Part shown: in pieces, positions 28,009-36,928 of the stretch
How the letters are laid out: the number at the start of each line of letters is the position of its first letter
Numbering within the stretch: the first letter of the stretch is position 1
Source: Rhodospirillales bacterium
GTDB taxonomy: Bacteria > Pseudomonadota > Alphaproteobacteria > Rhodospirillales > Shumkoniaceae
Assembly (NCBI GenBank): GCA_014859895.1
Contig: JACZKS010000179.1
Location: forward strand, 1-61,523
DNA: 61,523 nucleotides
Direction of reading: 5' to 3'
Notes under the pieces: generated by a model
Databases searched by the model: none
Seen by the model: only the letters and a program-made list of their open reading frames with translations
What the model was told of the DNA's origin: nothing
Position numbers and translations under genes: made by a program

Positions 28009-29043
28009 ATGCGTGTTCTTCAGGCCATGGCCGGAGCCCCCCACGGTGGAGCTGAGGCTTTCTTCATGCGGCTTGTTCCGGCCCTTCATCGTGCCGGCAT
28101 TCAGCAACTGGTGGTGATCCGCCGCGATGCCGAGCGGGTGGCCAAACTGCGCGCCGCTGGCATCGAACCGGTCGAAGTCGCGTTTGGCGGACGTTTGGAT
28201 TTCGGCTCGCCGCTGGTCATGCGCCGCGAGATCCGCGGTTTCAAGCCGCACATCGTCATGACCTGGATGAACCGGGCGACACATATGTGTCCGCGCGGCA
28301 AGTTTATTCACGTCAGCCGGCTCGGCGGCTATTACGACCTCAAGTACTATCAGGCGTGCGACCACCTGATCGCCAACACCGAAGATATCCGAGACTACTT
28401 GGTCAACGAAGGCTGGCCGGCCGATAAGGCGCACTACCTGCCCAACTTCGCCGAGGATACGGTGGCGGTGCCGGTGCGGCGCACCGATTACTATACGCCA
28501 GATCGCGGCAAGCTGATTCTGGCCCTGGGCCGGCTCCATCCCAACAAGGCCTTCGATGTTCTGCTCCAGGCGTTGGTCCGGCTGCCCGACGCCTATCTGT
28601 GGATTGCCGGGGATGGCCCACTGCGTGAAAGCCTGGAAGTCCTGGCCCAGCGGCTGGGGGTCAAGCCGCGGGTCCGGTTCCTGGGCTGGCGCGACGACGT
28701 GCCGGCCCTGCTGGCGGCCTGCGATGTTTTCGTGTGCCCGTCGCGTCACGAGCCCCTGGGCAACGTAGTGCTCGAGGCCTGGGCACGCGGCAAGCCGGTA
28801 GTCGCCGCCGATGCCGTCGGCCCCGGCATGCTGATCCAGCAGATGGAAAACGGCATCCTGGTGCCGGTCGACGATGCCGAAGCGCTGGCCAGCGCCGTTC
28901 GTGCGGTGTTCGAGGATGATGAATTGCGGGCTCAGTTGGGCCGCGAGGGGCGCGCCGCCTTCGAGGCCAACTACAGCGAGCGGGTCGTCGTCGCCAAGTA
29001 CATCGCTTTCTTCGAAAGCCTGTTGGCCGAGCCCGCCACCTGA
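28009..29043 (+). CDS. Glycosyltransferase family 4 (GT-B fold)
   Basis: 344-residue cytoplasmic glycosyltransferase starting MRVLQAMAGAPHGGAEAFF. It has the GT4 donor site (ILALGRLHPNKAFDVLLQAL and the E-x7-E region SRHEPLGNVVLEAWARGKP). GAGGG precedes the ATG; the open frame further upstream is not used. Its stop overlaps the asnB start (TGATG), so the pair is translationally coupled. This suggests that an amino- or amide-bearing surface sugar is made by the two together. Confidence 0.9.
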   Translation: MRVLQAMAGAPHGGAEAFFMRLVPALHRAGIQQLVVIRRDAERVAKLRAAGIEPVEVAFGGRLDFGSPLVMRREIRGFKPHIVMTWMNRATHMCPRGKFIHVSRLGGYYDLKYYQACDHLIANTEDIRDYLVNEGWPADKAHYLPNFAEDTVAVPVRRTDYYTPDRGKLILALGRLHPNKAFDVLLQALVRLPDAYLWIAGDGPLRESLEVLAQRLGVKPRVRFLGWRDDVPALLAACDVFVCPSRHEPLGNVVLEAWARGKPVVAADAVGPGMLIQQMENGILVPVDDAEALASAVRAVFEDDELRAQLGREGRAAFEANYSERVVVAKYIAFFESLLAEPAT

Positions 29044-30821
29044 TGTGTGGCATTGCCGGCATCATGACCGCCGACGGCCGGCCGCCGGACCCGGCGATCC
29101 TCGAACGGATGACCGGCTGCCTGGCCCATCGCGGTCCTGACGGCCGGGGACGGTATTTGGCGGGCGACGTCGCCCTGGCGCAGACCCGGCTGGCCATCAT
29201 CGACCTTCAAACCGGCGACCAGCCGCTTTTCGCAACGACGCCGGCTGGCGACCGCGCCGCCCTGATCGCCAACGCCGAGATCTACAATTTCGTCGAACTG
29301 CGCGCGGCGATGACGGACGCGGCTTTCGCCACCCGCTCAGACTGCGAGCCGCCTCTGCACCTCTATCTGCGCCATGGCGTTTCTTTCGCCTCGCATCTGC
29401 GCGGCATGTACGCCATTGCCATTCATGATCCCGACACCCGGCGACTGGTCCTGGCGCGCGATCCCTTCGGCATCAAGCCCCTTTATTATGTCGAGGCCGC
29501 CGCCGGCTTCGCCTTCGCCTCGGAGCCGCGCGCGCTGATAGAGGCGGGGTGGGCCAAGCCGTCGCTGCGTCCCGCCGCCCGGGACGAACTGTTGCAGCTT
29601 CAGTTCACCACCGGGCGGACCACCGTGTTCGAGGGCGTCCTGCGGGTGTTGCCGGGCGAGACCCTGGTCGTCGAGGGAGGACGTGTGGTCGAGCGCCGCC
29701 GTCTCGACGCCCTGCCGCGCGAGCGGCCCCGCCGGGTGGGCGCCACCGAGGCGCTGATCGAACTCGACCACGTGCTCACCGACAGCGTCGGAGTCCATCA
29801 GCGCGCCGACGTGCCTTACGGAATGTTCTTTTCCGGCGGTATCGATTCCTCTGTGCTGCTGGCCATGATGGTGCGCCTGAACGAACGGCCGGTGCGTACC
29901 TTCACCGCCGGTTTCCCCGGCACCGCCGTTCACGACGAGCGCCGCCACGCCCGCGAGGTGGCGTTGGCCGTCGGGGCCGATCCGGTCGATGTCGAATTCA
30001 CCGAGACCGATTTCTGGCGGCTGTTGCCCGAGATCGCGGCGGCGATGGATGATCCCGCCGCCGATTACGCCATCCTGCCCACCTACAAGCTGGCGCAGGC
30101 AGCCCGCGCCGACGGCCTCAAGGTGGTGCTTTGCGGCGAGGGTGGCGACGAACTGTTCGCCGGCTATGGCCGCTACCGTACCGCCGAGCGTACCTGGCCC
30201 TTCGCTCGCGAAATGCGCCGCACCGGCATGCTGGACGGTCTTGGCGTGCTGCGCGAGGAGGGCAGGCGACGGCCCTGGCGGGCCGGCATCGCCGCCGCCG
30301 AGCACGGCGCCGCGGATGCCGGCTGGACTAAGCTGCAGGCCGTTCAGGCGGTCGACTGTGTCGACTGGCTGCCCCACGACCTGCTGACCAAGCTCGACCG
30401 CTGCCTGATGGCCAACGGGGTGGAGGGGCGGGTGCCTTTTCTCGATCCCGCGGTGGCTCGCTTCGCCTTCCTTCTGCCCGACGCGCTCAAGATCCGGCGC
30501 GGTCAGGGCAAATGGCTGCTGCGCCGCTGGCTGGAAACCGGCCTGCCGGCGTCGCGACCGTTCACCCGCAAACGCGGGTTCACGGTGCCGGTGGGCGAAT
30601 GGATGCGCGGGCGCGGCCGGTCTCTGGGGCGCCTGGTCGCCAACCAGGACGGCGTCGCCGAGGCCTGCCGGATGGAGGCCGTCGAAGCCCTGTTCCAGTC
30701 CGACAAGCCCAGGCACGCCAAGGCGGCCTGGACGTTGCTGTTCTTTGCCCTGTGGCACCGGCGGCACATCCTGGGACGGCCGCCCGCGGGCGACGTGCTG
30801 GAAACCCTGGCCGCCGCCTGA
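29043..30821 (+). CDS. asnB: Asparagine synthetase (glutamine-hydrolysing), AsnB type
   Basis: 592 residues. Cys2 of MCGIAGI is the glutaminase nucleophile, followed by LAHRGPDGRG and the class II glutaminase domain; the ATP pyrophosphatase loop is FFSGGIDSSVLL. It forms Asn from Asp, Gln and ATP, or in polysaccharide clusters amidates uronic acids. Coupling to a glycosyltransferase makes the second role possible here. Family members of about 590-630 residues are common in alphaproteobacteria. Confidence 0.92.
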   Translation: MCGIAGIMTADGRPPDPAILERMTGCLAHRGPDGRGRYLAGDVALAQTRLAIIDLQTGDQPLFATTPAGDRAALIANAEIYNFVELRAAMTDAAFATRSDCEPPLHLYLRHGVSFASHLRGMYAIAIHDPDTRRLVLARDPFGIKPLYYVEAAAGFAFASEPRALIEAGWAKPSLRPAARDELLQLQFTTGRTTVFEGVLRVLPGETLVVEGGRVVERRRLDALPRERPRRVGATEALIELDHVLTDSVGVHQRADVPYGMFFSGGIDSSVLLAMMVRLNERPVRTFTAGFPGTAVHDERRHAREVALAVGADPVDVEFTETDFWRLLPEIAAAMDDPAADYAILPTYKLAQAARADGLKVVLCGEGGDELFAGYGRYRTAERTWPFAREMRRTGMLDGLGVLREEGRRRPWRAGIAAAEHGAADAGWTKLQAVQAVDCVDWLPHDLLTKLDRCLMANGVEGRVPFLDPAVARFAFLLPDALKIRRGQGKWLLRRWLETGLPASRPFTRKRGFTVPVGEWMRGRGRSLGRLVANQDGVAEACRMEAVEALFQSDKPRHAKAAWTLLFFALWHRRHILGRPPAGDVLETLAAA

Positions 30822-30845
30822 AGCTGCGGTCAACGCGAGGTGACG

Positions 30846-31262
30846 ATGAGGGAGCAAGGCAGGCTCACCGCCGAAATGGTGACCCAGGCGCGCGCCGAGC
30901 TGGGTGACGGCGAGGCCGTTTTGTTGCCGTGCGTCGGCGCTATTACGGGACGCGACGAAACGATCATCCTGTTGTCGGAGGCCCCTGCCGAAGAACTGGC
31001 AAGTGCGCTGGGCTATTTCGGCGGGCCTTTGGCGGTCGCCATCTTCGCCGCCGTCACCCTGACCGAGTTGTCGGCGGCCGAAATCGCCACGCTGACCGGG
31101 GTCGACGACCAGATCGTCGGGGAAGAAATCGACAGGCTGGAATCGGGCGGCTTCCTCTATCATCAGCAGGTCGACGGCACGCCCTATTTCGCTGCCGGCA
31201 ACCCGCCGCTCAAGCGCTATTTCGCCAAGCGTTTCGCGCCCGAACACCGATTCCATCCCTGA
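30846..31262 (+). CDS. Conserved-looking protein of unknown function with a winged-helix-like C-terminal half
   Basis: 138 residues, no recognised family. The C-terminal half (TELSAAEIATLTGVDDQIVG then EEIDRLESGGFLYHQ) looks like a helix-turn-helix/winged helix. The middle is hydrophobic (GGPLAVAIFAAVTL), which may be a buried helix rather than a membrane segment. It lies 24 bp after asnB and may share its transcript. A GTG six bases upstream is an alternative start. Confidence 0.65.
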   Translation: MREQGRLTAEMVTQARAELGDGEAVLLPCVGAITGRDETIILLSEAPAEELASALGYFGGPLAVAIFAAVTLTELSAAEIATLTGVDDQIVGEEIDRLESGGFLYHQQVDGTPYFAAGNPPLKRYFAKRFAPEHRFHP

Positions 31263-31348
31263 AGGATGATGGGAGGCGACGGACGGTTGATCGGACGGGC
31301 CGATCGGGGGCAAGATCGCGGCAAATCGGGGAGGCGTCGGAGGCATCA

Positions 31349-31594
31349 ATGAAACCCATTCAGGTTCCAGTCGAAGAGATTTACGTTCCGACCAGATTGG
31401 CCCATGAACTGGACGAGGCAAAAGTGCAGACGGTCGCCGACGCCTTCCTGGAGGACGGCAAGATGACGCCGGTCCGCGTCCGCCACGACGGCCAGCGTTA
31501 CGTGCTGGTGCACGGCGTCCACAGGCTGGCGGCGTGCAAGGCGCTGGGCGAGGAAACCATCACTGCCTATCTGGTGCAGGCCCTGCAGCATTAG
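31349..31594 (+). CDS. Small ParB/sulfiredoxin-like (ParB N-terminal fold) protein
   Basis: 81 residues covering just the ParB N-terminal-type domain: IQVPVEEIYVPTRLAHEL, then KVQTVADAFLEDGKMTPVRV and the phosphate-binding-like loop VHGVHRLAACKALGE, equivalent to the GxHRxxA motif. There is no DNA-binding half, so this is not a partition ParB; stand-alone domains of this type can hydrolyse nucleotides. GGAGG precedes the ATG. It ends 48 bp before the M20 peptidase gene. Confidence 0.8.
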   Translation: MKPIQVPVEEIYVPTRLAHELDEAKVQTVADAFLEDGKMTPVRVRHDGQRYVLVHGVHRLAACKALGEETITAYLVQALQH

Positions 31595-31642
31595 GGCCGT
31601 TCCACCGAGGCAAGATCAAGAAATGCAAGGAGAAGAAGAACG

Positions 31643-32770
31643 ATGACCAACGTGTCCGGATACGACAGCGGCGAAATGCTGGAGGGCCTGCGCGAGTGGG
31701 TCGAGATCGAGACGCCGACCGACCACCCCGAAGCGGTCAATCGCCTGGTTGCCAAGGTCGAGACGGATTTCGCGGCGCTCGGCGCCGCCACCCAGAGAAT
31801 TGCCGGCAAGCGGGGTTTCGGCGACTGCCTGAAGGTCCGCATGCCGTGGGGCGGCGACGGGCCGGGCATCCTGGTCATCGGCCATCTTGATACCGTGCAT
31901 CCGATCGGCACGCTGGAGCGCCTGCCGTTCCGCATCGACGGCGACACCGCCTACGGACCCGGCATCTTTGACATGAAGGGCGGTGGCTTTATCGGTTTTC
32001 ACGTGCTGCGCAATTTCGTCCGCCGCAAGCAGGCCTCGCCGCTGCCCATCACCTACCTGTTCAATTCCGACGAGGAGATGAGCAGCCGGGTATCGCGCGA
32101 CTACATCATGGAAGAAGCCAAGAAGTCGAAGTACGTGTTGGTCCTGGAGCCAACCCGCGAAGGCAACCAGGTGGTCGATTCCCGCAAGGGGACGGCGCGT
32201 TTCCGGGTCAAGGTCACCGGCCGGCCGTCGCACGCCGGCTCGCGCCACGCCGATGGGCGCAGCGCCATCAAGGAGTTGGCCCGCCAAATCCTGCGCATCG
32301 AGGAGATGACCGATTACAGCCGGGAGGTGACGGTCAACGTCGGCGTCATCGCCGGCGGCTCGCGGCCCAATGTCATTGCCGAATTCGCCACCGCCGAGGT
32401 CGACATGCGGGTGCCGAGCCGGGCGCTGGCGGAAGAGATGATCCCCAAGGTGCTGAACTTGAAGCCCTTCGATCCCGATTGCATTATCGAGGTCACCGGC
32501 GGCCCCGAGCGGCCACCCTTCGAGAAGACGCCAGGCGGTCAGGCCTTGCTGGAAACGGCCCGCCAACTGGCCCGCGAACAGGGACTCGAGCTGGTGGCGC
32601 TGACGACCGGCGGGGCCAGCGACGCCAACTTCTCCAGTCCCTTCTGCCCGTCGCTGGACGGCCTCGGCGTCGTCGGCAAGGGTGCCCACACCATGGACGA
32701 GCAGATCCGCATATCCTCGCTTCCGGAGCGGGCGTCCCTGCTGCACCGGCTGTTCGAGACCTTGAACTAA
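31643..32770 (+). CDS. M20 family metallopeptidase (carboxypeptidase G2-like)
   Basis: 375-residue zinc peptidase. Metal and catalytic residues are visible in VIGHLDTVHPIG, PGIFDMKGGG and FNSDEEMSSRVS, with the dimerisation domain around GRPSHAGSRHADGRSA. No signal peptide is seen, so it is probably cytoplasmic. The best guess is hydrolysis of a C-terminal glutamate or related N-acyl amino acid. AAGGAGAAGAAG precedes the ATG. Confidence 0.9.
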   Translation: MTNVSGYDSGEMLEGLREWVEIETPTDHPEAVNRLVAKVETDFAALGAATQRIAGKRGFGDCLKVRMPWGGDGPGILVIGHLDTVHPIGTLERLPFRIDGDTAYGPGIFDMKGGGFIGFHVLRNFVRRKQASPLPITYLFNSDEEMSSRVSRDYIMEEAKKSKYVLVLEPTREGNQVVDSRKGTARFRVKVTGRPSHAGSRHADGRSAIKELARQILRIEEMTDYSREVTVNVGVIAGGSRPNVIAEFATAEVDMRVPSRALAEEMIPKVLNLKPFDPDCIIEVTGGPERPPFEKTPGGQALLETARQLAREQGLELVALTTGGASDANFSSPFCPSLDGLGVVGKGAHTMDEQIRISSLPERASLLHRLFETLN

Positions 32771-32773
32771 TTT

Positions 32774-32859
32774 ATTTCGGGGACACCATATTAAATCACA
32801 GAACATCTTGGTTGCTGCCAAAGCCAAATGGGGTGAATTAAGTATGGTGTCCCCGAAAT
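32774..32859. repeat. MITE/REP-like element with perfect 17-bp terminal inverted repeats
   Basis: Left arm ATTTCGGGGACACCATA (32774-32790) and right arm TATGGTGTCCCCGAAAT (32843-32859) are perfect inverted repeats around a 52-bp centre. The repeat-like similarity continues a little inward (TTAAATCAC against GTGAATTAA). It carries no ORF and fills the gap between the M20 peptidase and the aldo/keto reductase. The same terminal sequence type is known from REP-like elements moved by Y1/IS200-type transposases. Confidence 0.75.
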
Positions 32860-32871
32860 TTCCGCATCACC

Positions 32872-33696
32872 CTAGCTGGCGTCCCAGGCGTAGCCCGTTC
32901 CCATGTCGATGAGGCGGCGGTTGCAGGCGAGGGAGGCGATCGCGGTGCTATCCTCGGCATCGAGTTCGAAGTCGAAGATCTCGAAGTTGGCCCGGCAATG
33001 GTCGGGGTTGGCAGTCATCGGGATGGCGGCGACTGGCTCCTGTTCCAAGAGCCAGCGCAACGTCACCTGGGCGGCCGAGCGGCCATGCTTGGCGGCAATC
33101 CGCTGGATCACCGGGTCGCGGGAGGCCTTGCCCTCGGCCAGCGGGCAATAGGCGGTGAGTATGACACGCGCCCGGCGGCAATACGCGACGAGCCGCTTCT
33201 GCGACAGATAGGGATGGTATTCCACCTGATTGGCGAGGATGGGCGCCGCCAGATCCTCCGTGGCCTCGCGCAGCAGGTCGACCGGAAAGTTGCTGACCCC
33301 GATGTGGCGAATGCGGCCATCTTCCATCAGGTGGCGCATGGCGCGCAGAGTCTCGGCGAGCGGCACGGCGCGGTTCGGCCAGTGGATCAGGAACATGTCA
33401 ATGTATTCTGTGCCCAGCCGTTCGCGGCTTTCGGCAGCGGCGCGGCCGATCGAGCTGGCGGTCATCTGGTCGCGCCAGACCTTGGTGACCAGGAAGATGT
33501 CTTCGCGCGGCACGCCGGAATCGGCGATGCCCCGGCCCACGTCCTCCTCGTTGTCGTAGATGGAGGCGGTGTCGATGTGCCGATAGCCGATCGCAAGGGC
33601 CTGGCGCACCATGTCGCGGCAGGTGCTCCCCTTGAGCCGCCAGGTTCCGAAGCCGAGCGCCGGCACCTTGACGCCGTGGATGTCGAGAACCTTCAT
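32872..33696 (-). CDS. Aldo/keto reductase
   Basis: 274-residue NAD(P)H-dependent reductase of the 2,5-diketo-D-gluconate reductase type. The catalytic tetrad is visible as Asp/Tyr in YRHIDTASIYDNE, Lys in LVTKVWRD and His in FLIHWPNRA; cofactor segments HIGVSNFP and ILTAYCPLAEG follow. The physiological substrate is unknown. GGGAGG precedes the ATG. It is convergent with the M20 gene, separated by the MITE-like repeat. Confidence 0.93.
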   Translation of the reverse strand: MKVLDIHGVKVPALGFGTWRLKGSTCRDMVRQALAIGYRHIDTASIYDNEEDVGRGIADSGVPREDIFLVTKVWRDQMTASSIGRAAAESRERLGTEYIDMFLIHWPNRAVPLAETLRAMRHLMEDGRIRHIGVSNFPVDLLREATEDLAAPILANQVEYHPYLSQKRLVAYCRRARVILTAYCPLAEGKASRDPVIQRIAAKHGRSAAQVTLRWLLEQEPVAAIPMTANPDHCRANFEIFDFELDAEDSTAIASLACNRRLIDMGTGYAWDAS

Positions 33697-33778
33697 CCGA
33701 TCCTCCCATTCCCATCCCTCGTCCCGGGCTCATGATAGGGTCGGCGCGGCTGTCGGGTAAAGGGCCGTCGGCCTCGGC

Positions 33779-34174
33779 CTATTTGCCTTCGAAGGTCAGG
33801 GCCATTCCGTTCATGCAGTAGCGCAGGCCGGTGGGGGCCGGCCCGTCCTTGAAGACGTGGCCCAGGTGGCCGCCGCACTGCGCGCAGTGGACCTCGGTGC
33901 GCGGGTAGACGAGCTTGAAATCGGTCGAGGTGTCGATAGCCTCGGCCAGCGGCTGAAAGAAGCTCGGCCAGCCGGAGCCGCTGTCGTACTTGTGCTCGGA
34001 GGAGAATACCGGCGTGCCGCAGCCGGCGCACCGAAAGGTACCGGCGCCATGTTCGGCGTTGAGCGGGCTGGCACCCGGCGGTTCGGTGCCATGGCGGCGC
34101 AGCACGCCGTACTGTTCCTGAGTCAGGGCCTGACGCCATTCGGCGTCGGTCTTCTCGATCTTGAACTTGGCCAT
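33779..34174 (-). CDS. msrB: Peptide-methionine (R)-S-oxide reductase
   Basis: 131-residue MsrB that repairs oxidised methionine. Structural zinc Cys pairs CAGC and CAQC flank the core, and the catalytic Cys lies in GLRYCMNGMAL. No signal peptide, so cytoplasmic. It stands alone between the aldo/keto reductase and the divergent dihydroorotase. Confidence 0.96.
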   Translation of the reverse strand: MAKFKIEKTDAEWRQALTQEQYGVLRRHGTEPPGASPLNAEHGAGTFRCAGCGTPVFSSEHKYDSGSGWPSFFQPLAEAIDTSTDFKLVYPRTEVHCAQCGGHLGHVFKDGPAPTGLRYCMNGMALTFEGK

Positions 34175-34332
34175 CGGTATCTCGCTCCAGCGTTCGGCTC
34201 TCTTTTGAAGAAGTGGATTGGCAGAGCCGATTTCAATGCCACCGATTTTCCCTGTGACTCGCCCGGCCGAAGGCGCTATTTCTGGCGGCGAGAGGGGAGT
34301 GCCCCGCGAAGGTCGGGTCAGGGGAGCCGTGC

Positions 34333-35664
34333 ATGACCGAAAAGTACGATCTCATCATCCAGGGTGGAACCTGCATCACCCCGTCGGGGGTGACGATCAC
34401 CGACGTCGGGGTACGCGACGGGCGGATCGTCGCGCTGGGCGATCTCGGCCGGGCGGCAGGCGCCGATTATTTCGATGCGCGCGGGCTGCATGTGCTGCCG
34501 GGCGTCATCGACACCCAGGTGCATTTCCGCGAGCCGGGGCTGGAGCACAAGGAGAACCTGGAGACCGGCACCGCGGCGGCGGCACTGGGCGGCGTCACCG
34601 GTGTCTTCGACATGCCCAACACCAAGCCGCTGATCGCCGACACCGAAACCTTCACCGAGAAGTGGCGCAACGCCCGCGGCCGGCTGTGGTGCGACGCCGC
34701 CTTTTTCGTCGGGGCGACGGCGGGCAACGTCAACGAACTGGCCGAGTTGGAACGGCTCGAGGGCTGCGCGGGGGTCAAGATCTTCATGGGCAGTTCGACC
34801 GGCGATCTCTTGGTCGATGACGACGCGGTGCTCGGGCGCATCCTGGCGCAAGGGTCCCGCCGCTGCTCGGTCCATGCCGAGGACGAACCGCGGCTGCGCG
34901 AGCGCAAGCGGATCGCCGAGGAAGCGGCCGACCCTGCCGTCCACCCCGAGTGGCGCGATGTGGAAACCGCCGTGCGTGCCGTCAAGCGGTTGCTCAAGCT
35001 GTCCCACGCCTCGCGGCGTCGCGTGCATGTGCTGCACGTCACCTCGGCCGAGGAGATGGCGCTGCTGCGTACCCGCGAGGACACCGTCACCGTCGAGGTC
35101 ACGCCCCAGCACCTTACGCTGGCGGCGCCGGAGGCCTACGAGCGGCTGGGCACGCTGGCCCAGCAGAACCCGCCGATCCGCGACGTCCGTCACCGTGACG
35201 CCCTGTGGGCGGCGGTGCGCGACGGTCTGGTCGACTGCTTGGGCTCGGACCACGCGCCGCATACCAAGGAAGAGAAGGACAAGCCCTATCCGGCCTCGCC
35301 TTCGGGGATGCCGGGGGTGCAGACCCTGGTGCCGATCATGCTGGACCACCTGCACGCAGGGAGGCTTTCGCTCGAACGCCTGGTCGATCTCACCAGCGCC
35401 GGCCCGGCCCGCATCTTCGGCATCGCCGGCAAGGGCCGCACGGCCCCCGGCTACGACGCCGACTTCACCATCGTGGATTTGCGCGCCAAGCGCACCATCA
35501 GCAACCGCTGGATCGTCAGCCGCTGCGGCTGGACGCCATTCGACGGCATGAAGGTGACCGGCTGGCCGGTCGCCACCGTGGTGCGCGGTGCCGTGGTGGC
35601 CCGCGACGGCCAACTCATCGGCCAGGCCCAGGGCGCCCCCATCCGGTTCCTCGAAACCGCGTGA
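34333..35664 (+). CDS. pyrC: Dihydroorotase (PyrC, type I)
   Basis: Third step of de novo pyrimidine synthesis. 443 residues with the metal-binding motif DTQVHFREPGLEHKENLETG, RRCSVHAEDEPR, VHVLHVTSAEEM and the active-site GSDHAPHTKEEK. All expected metal ligands are present, so it looks catalytically active rather than a PyrX-type inactive partner. pyrB is not adjacent. A run of GCGCG-rich inverted sequence follows the gene, without a clear T-tract. Confidence 0.93.
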   Translation: MTEKYDLIIQGGTCITPSGVTITDVGVRDGRIVALGDLGRAAGADYFDARGLHVLPGVIDTQVHFREPGLEHKENLETGTAAAALGGVTGVFDMPNTKPLIADTETFTEKWRNARGRLWCDAAFFVGATAGNVNELAELERLEGCAGVKIFMGSSTGDLLVDDDAVLGRILAQGSRRCSVHAEDEPRLRERKRIAEEAADPAVHPEWRDVETAVRAVKRLLKLSHASRRRVHVLHVTSAEEMALLRTREDTVTVEVTPQHLTLAAPEAYERLGTLAQQNPPIRDVRHRDALWAAVRDGLVDCLGSDHAPHTKEEKDKPYPASPSGMPGVQTLVPIMLDHLHAGRLSLERLVDLTSAGPARIFGIAGKGRTAPGYDADFTIVDLRAKRTISNRWIVSRCGWTPFDGMKVTGWPVATVVRGAVVARDGQLIGQAQGAPIRFLETA

Positions 35665-35794
35665 CGGGGCGGGCGCCGCTGTCGCCGGTCGCCGATCCCG
35701 CACCTTCTAAGAAAAACCATCACGCGTGACGCGCGCGGCGCGCGAGCGTCAGTAAGCTTCCGGGCCATGCACTCAATCCATCCCGGAGGATGCC

Positions 35795-36478
35795 ATGACC
35801 CGCGTGCCCAATCCTCGGCGCAAGCCTGATCCGAAAAAGCTAAGTCTGATTTCGTTGGATGTTCCGGTCACTCCGCAATCCTTGGTGTCCCTGGAGCCGG
35901 GACGTCCCGCCATTGGGCAGAACGAGGATGGCGGAGCCTCCAACTTTTTGACGGTGGCGGAAAGTGGCGAGGCCAAACCGGACAGCACGGCCGCCGTGGA
36001 ATCAACGCCAAAACAGCGTTCAATTTCGGCCTTTCCGGGGCAGGGAGATGTCCTCTACGTTTATCCGGAAGGTTACCGCCTGCGTCATCAAGGGGGCACC
36101 CGTTCGTGGCGTAACAATAATCCGGGTAATATGGAATACGGAGAGACAGCCAAAGAATATGGCGCGATCGGGCGCGATAATGAAGGCTTCGCCATCTTCC
36201 CCGATGAAACGACCGGCGACCGGGCGTTGAGGAGGCTGCTGAAGAATGGCAGACGGTATCGCAACGCCACGGTTCAGGAGGCTATCGCTCACTACGCGCC
36301 GAAAGAGACAAACGATACGGCTGCCTATCAGAGCTTCATGTTGCGTGTGGTTGGTGTTGATGATACAACCTTGATGCGCGATTTGACGCCGGAACAGTTC
36401 GAGAAATTCGTGGCGGGAATTCGGCGCTTCGAAGGGTGGAAGGTCGGGGAAGTCACCCGCCATGGGGTCGAGGATTAG
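35795..36478 (+). CDS. Protein with an RNNNPGN-type domain, possible secreted or injected effector
   Basis: 227 residues. A disordered, Pro/Ser-rich N-terminal ~75 residues precede a compact domain with SWRNNNPGNMEYG, then GFAIFPDETTGDRALRRLL and a helical C-terminus. Domains with this NNNPGN...GFA-F signature occur in phage tail and type VI secretion cargo and are suspected to act on peptidoglycan; that is family analogy, not shown. There is no signal peptide. Base composition is clearly more AT-rich than neighbouring genes, suggesting transfer. The next gene starts 3 bp later and encodes an exported DUF4431 protein. Confidence 0.6.
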   Translation: MTRVPNPRRKPDPKKLSLISLDVPVTPQSLVSLEPGRPAIGQNEDGGASNFLTVAESGEAKPDSTAAVESTPKQRSISAFPGQGDVLYVYPEGYRLRHQGGTRSWRNNNPGNMEYGETAKEYGAIGRDNEGFAIFPDETTGDRALRRLLKNGRRYRNATVQEAIAHYAPKETNDTAAYQSFMLRVVGVDDTTLMRDLTPEQFEKFVAGIRRFEGWKVGEVTRHGVED

Positions 36479-36481
36479 GGC

Positions 36482-36895
36482 ATGCAAAGGTTGATGGCAT
36501 GTCTTGTGGTATGGGGAATGCTGGTTGGGGCTTCCGCCCCGGCAGCCGAACCGTTGGACTATGACCCGACCATTGTCCGTCTGTCCGGCGTTATTGTCAT
36601 CGAGGCGTTCTACGGTCCTCCTGGCTACGGAGAAGATCCGGAAAGCGATGAAATAGTACATGCGGCTATTCTCGTTCTCGACGAGCCGGTATCGGTGCGA
36701 GGCGACCCGAATGAACTCATGAATTCCGAATCGGTTGGTGATATCCGGCGGATCCACCTTGCCAATGTGGGCCCGGATGTCTCGGCCAAGACATGGCGGC
36801 ATGTCGTGATCGAGGGCACACTGTTTCATTCGTATACCGGCCATCATCGCACGCCTGTCCTGATGTGGGTGGAGCGTCTCGTTTCGAGCCCGTGA
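36482..36895 (+). CDS. Exported DUF4431-like protein
   Basis: 137 residues with a signal peptide (MQRLMACLVVWGMLVGASAP, cleavage near APAAE). The mature part follows the DUF4431 pattern: VRLSGVIVIEAFYGPPGYGE, then ILVLDEPVSVRGD and GTLFHSYTGHHRTPVLMWVE at the end. DUF4431 has no established function. It starts 3 bp after the RNNNPGN gene and shares its AT-richer composition, so they probably moved together; a protective periplasmic partner is a reasonable guess. Confidence 0.6.
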   Translation: MQRLMACLVVWGMLVGASAPAAEPLDYDPTIVRLSGVIVIEAFYGPPGYGEDPESDEIVHAAILVLDEPVSVRGDPNELMNSESVGDIRRIHLANVGPDVSAKTWRHVVIEGTLFHSYTGHHRTPVLMWVERLVSSP

Positions 36896-36928
36896 GGGCC
36901 ACATGAACGGGATGCCGTGTCCGGCGCC

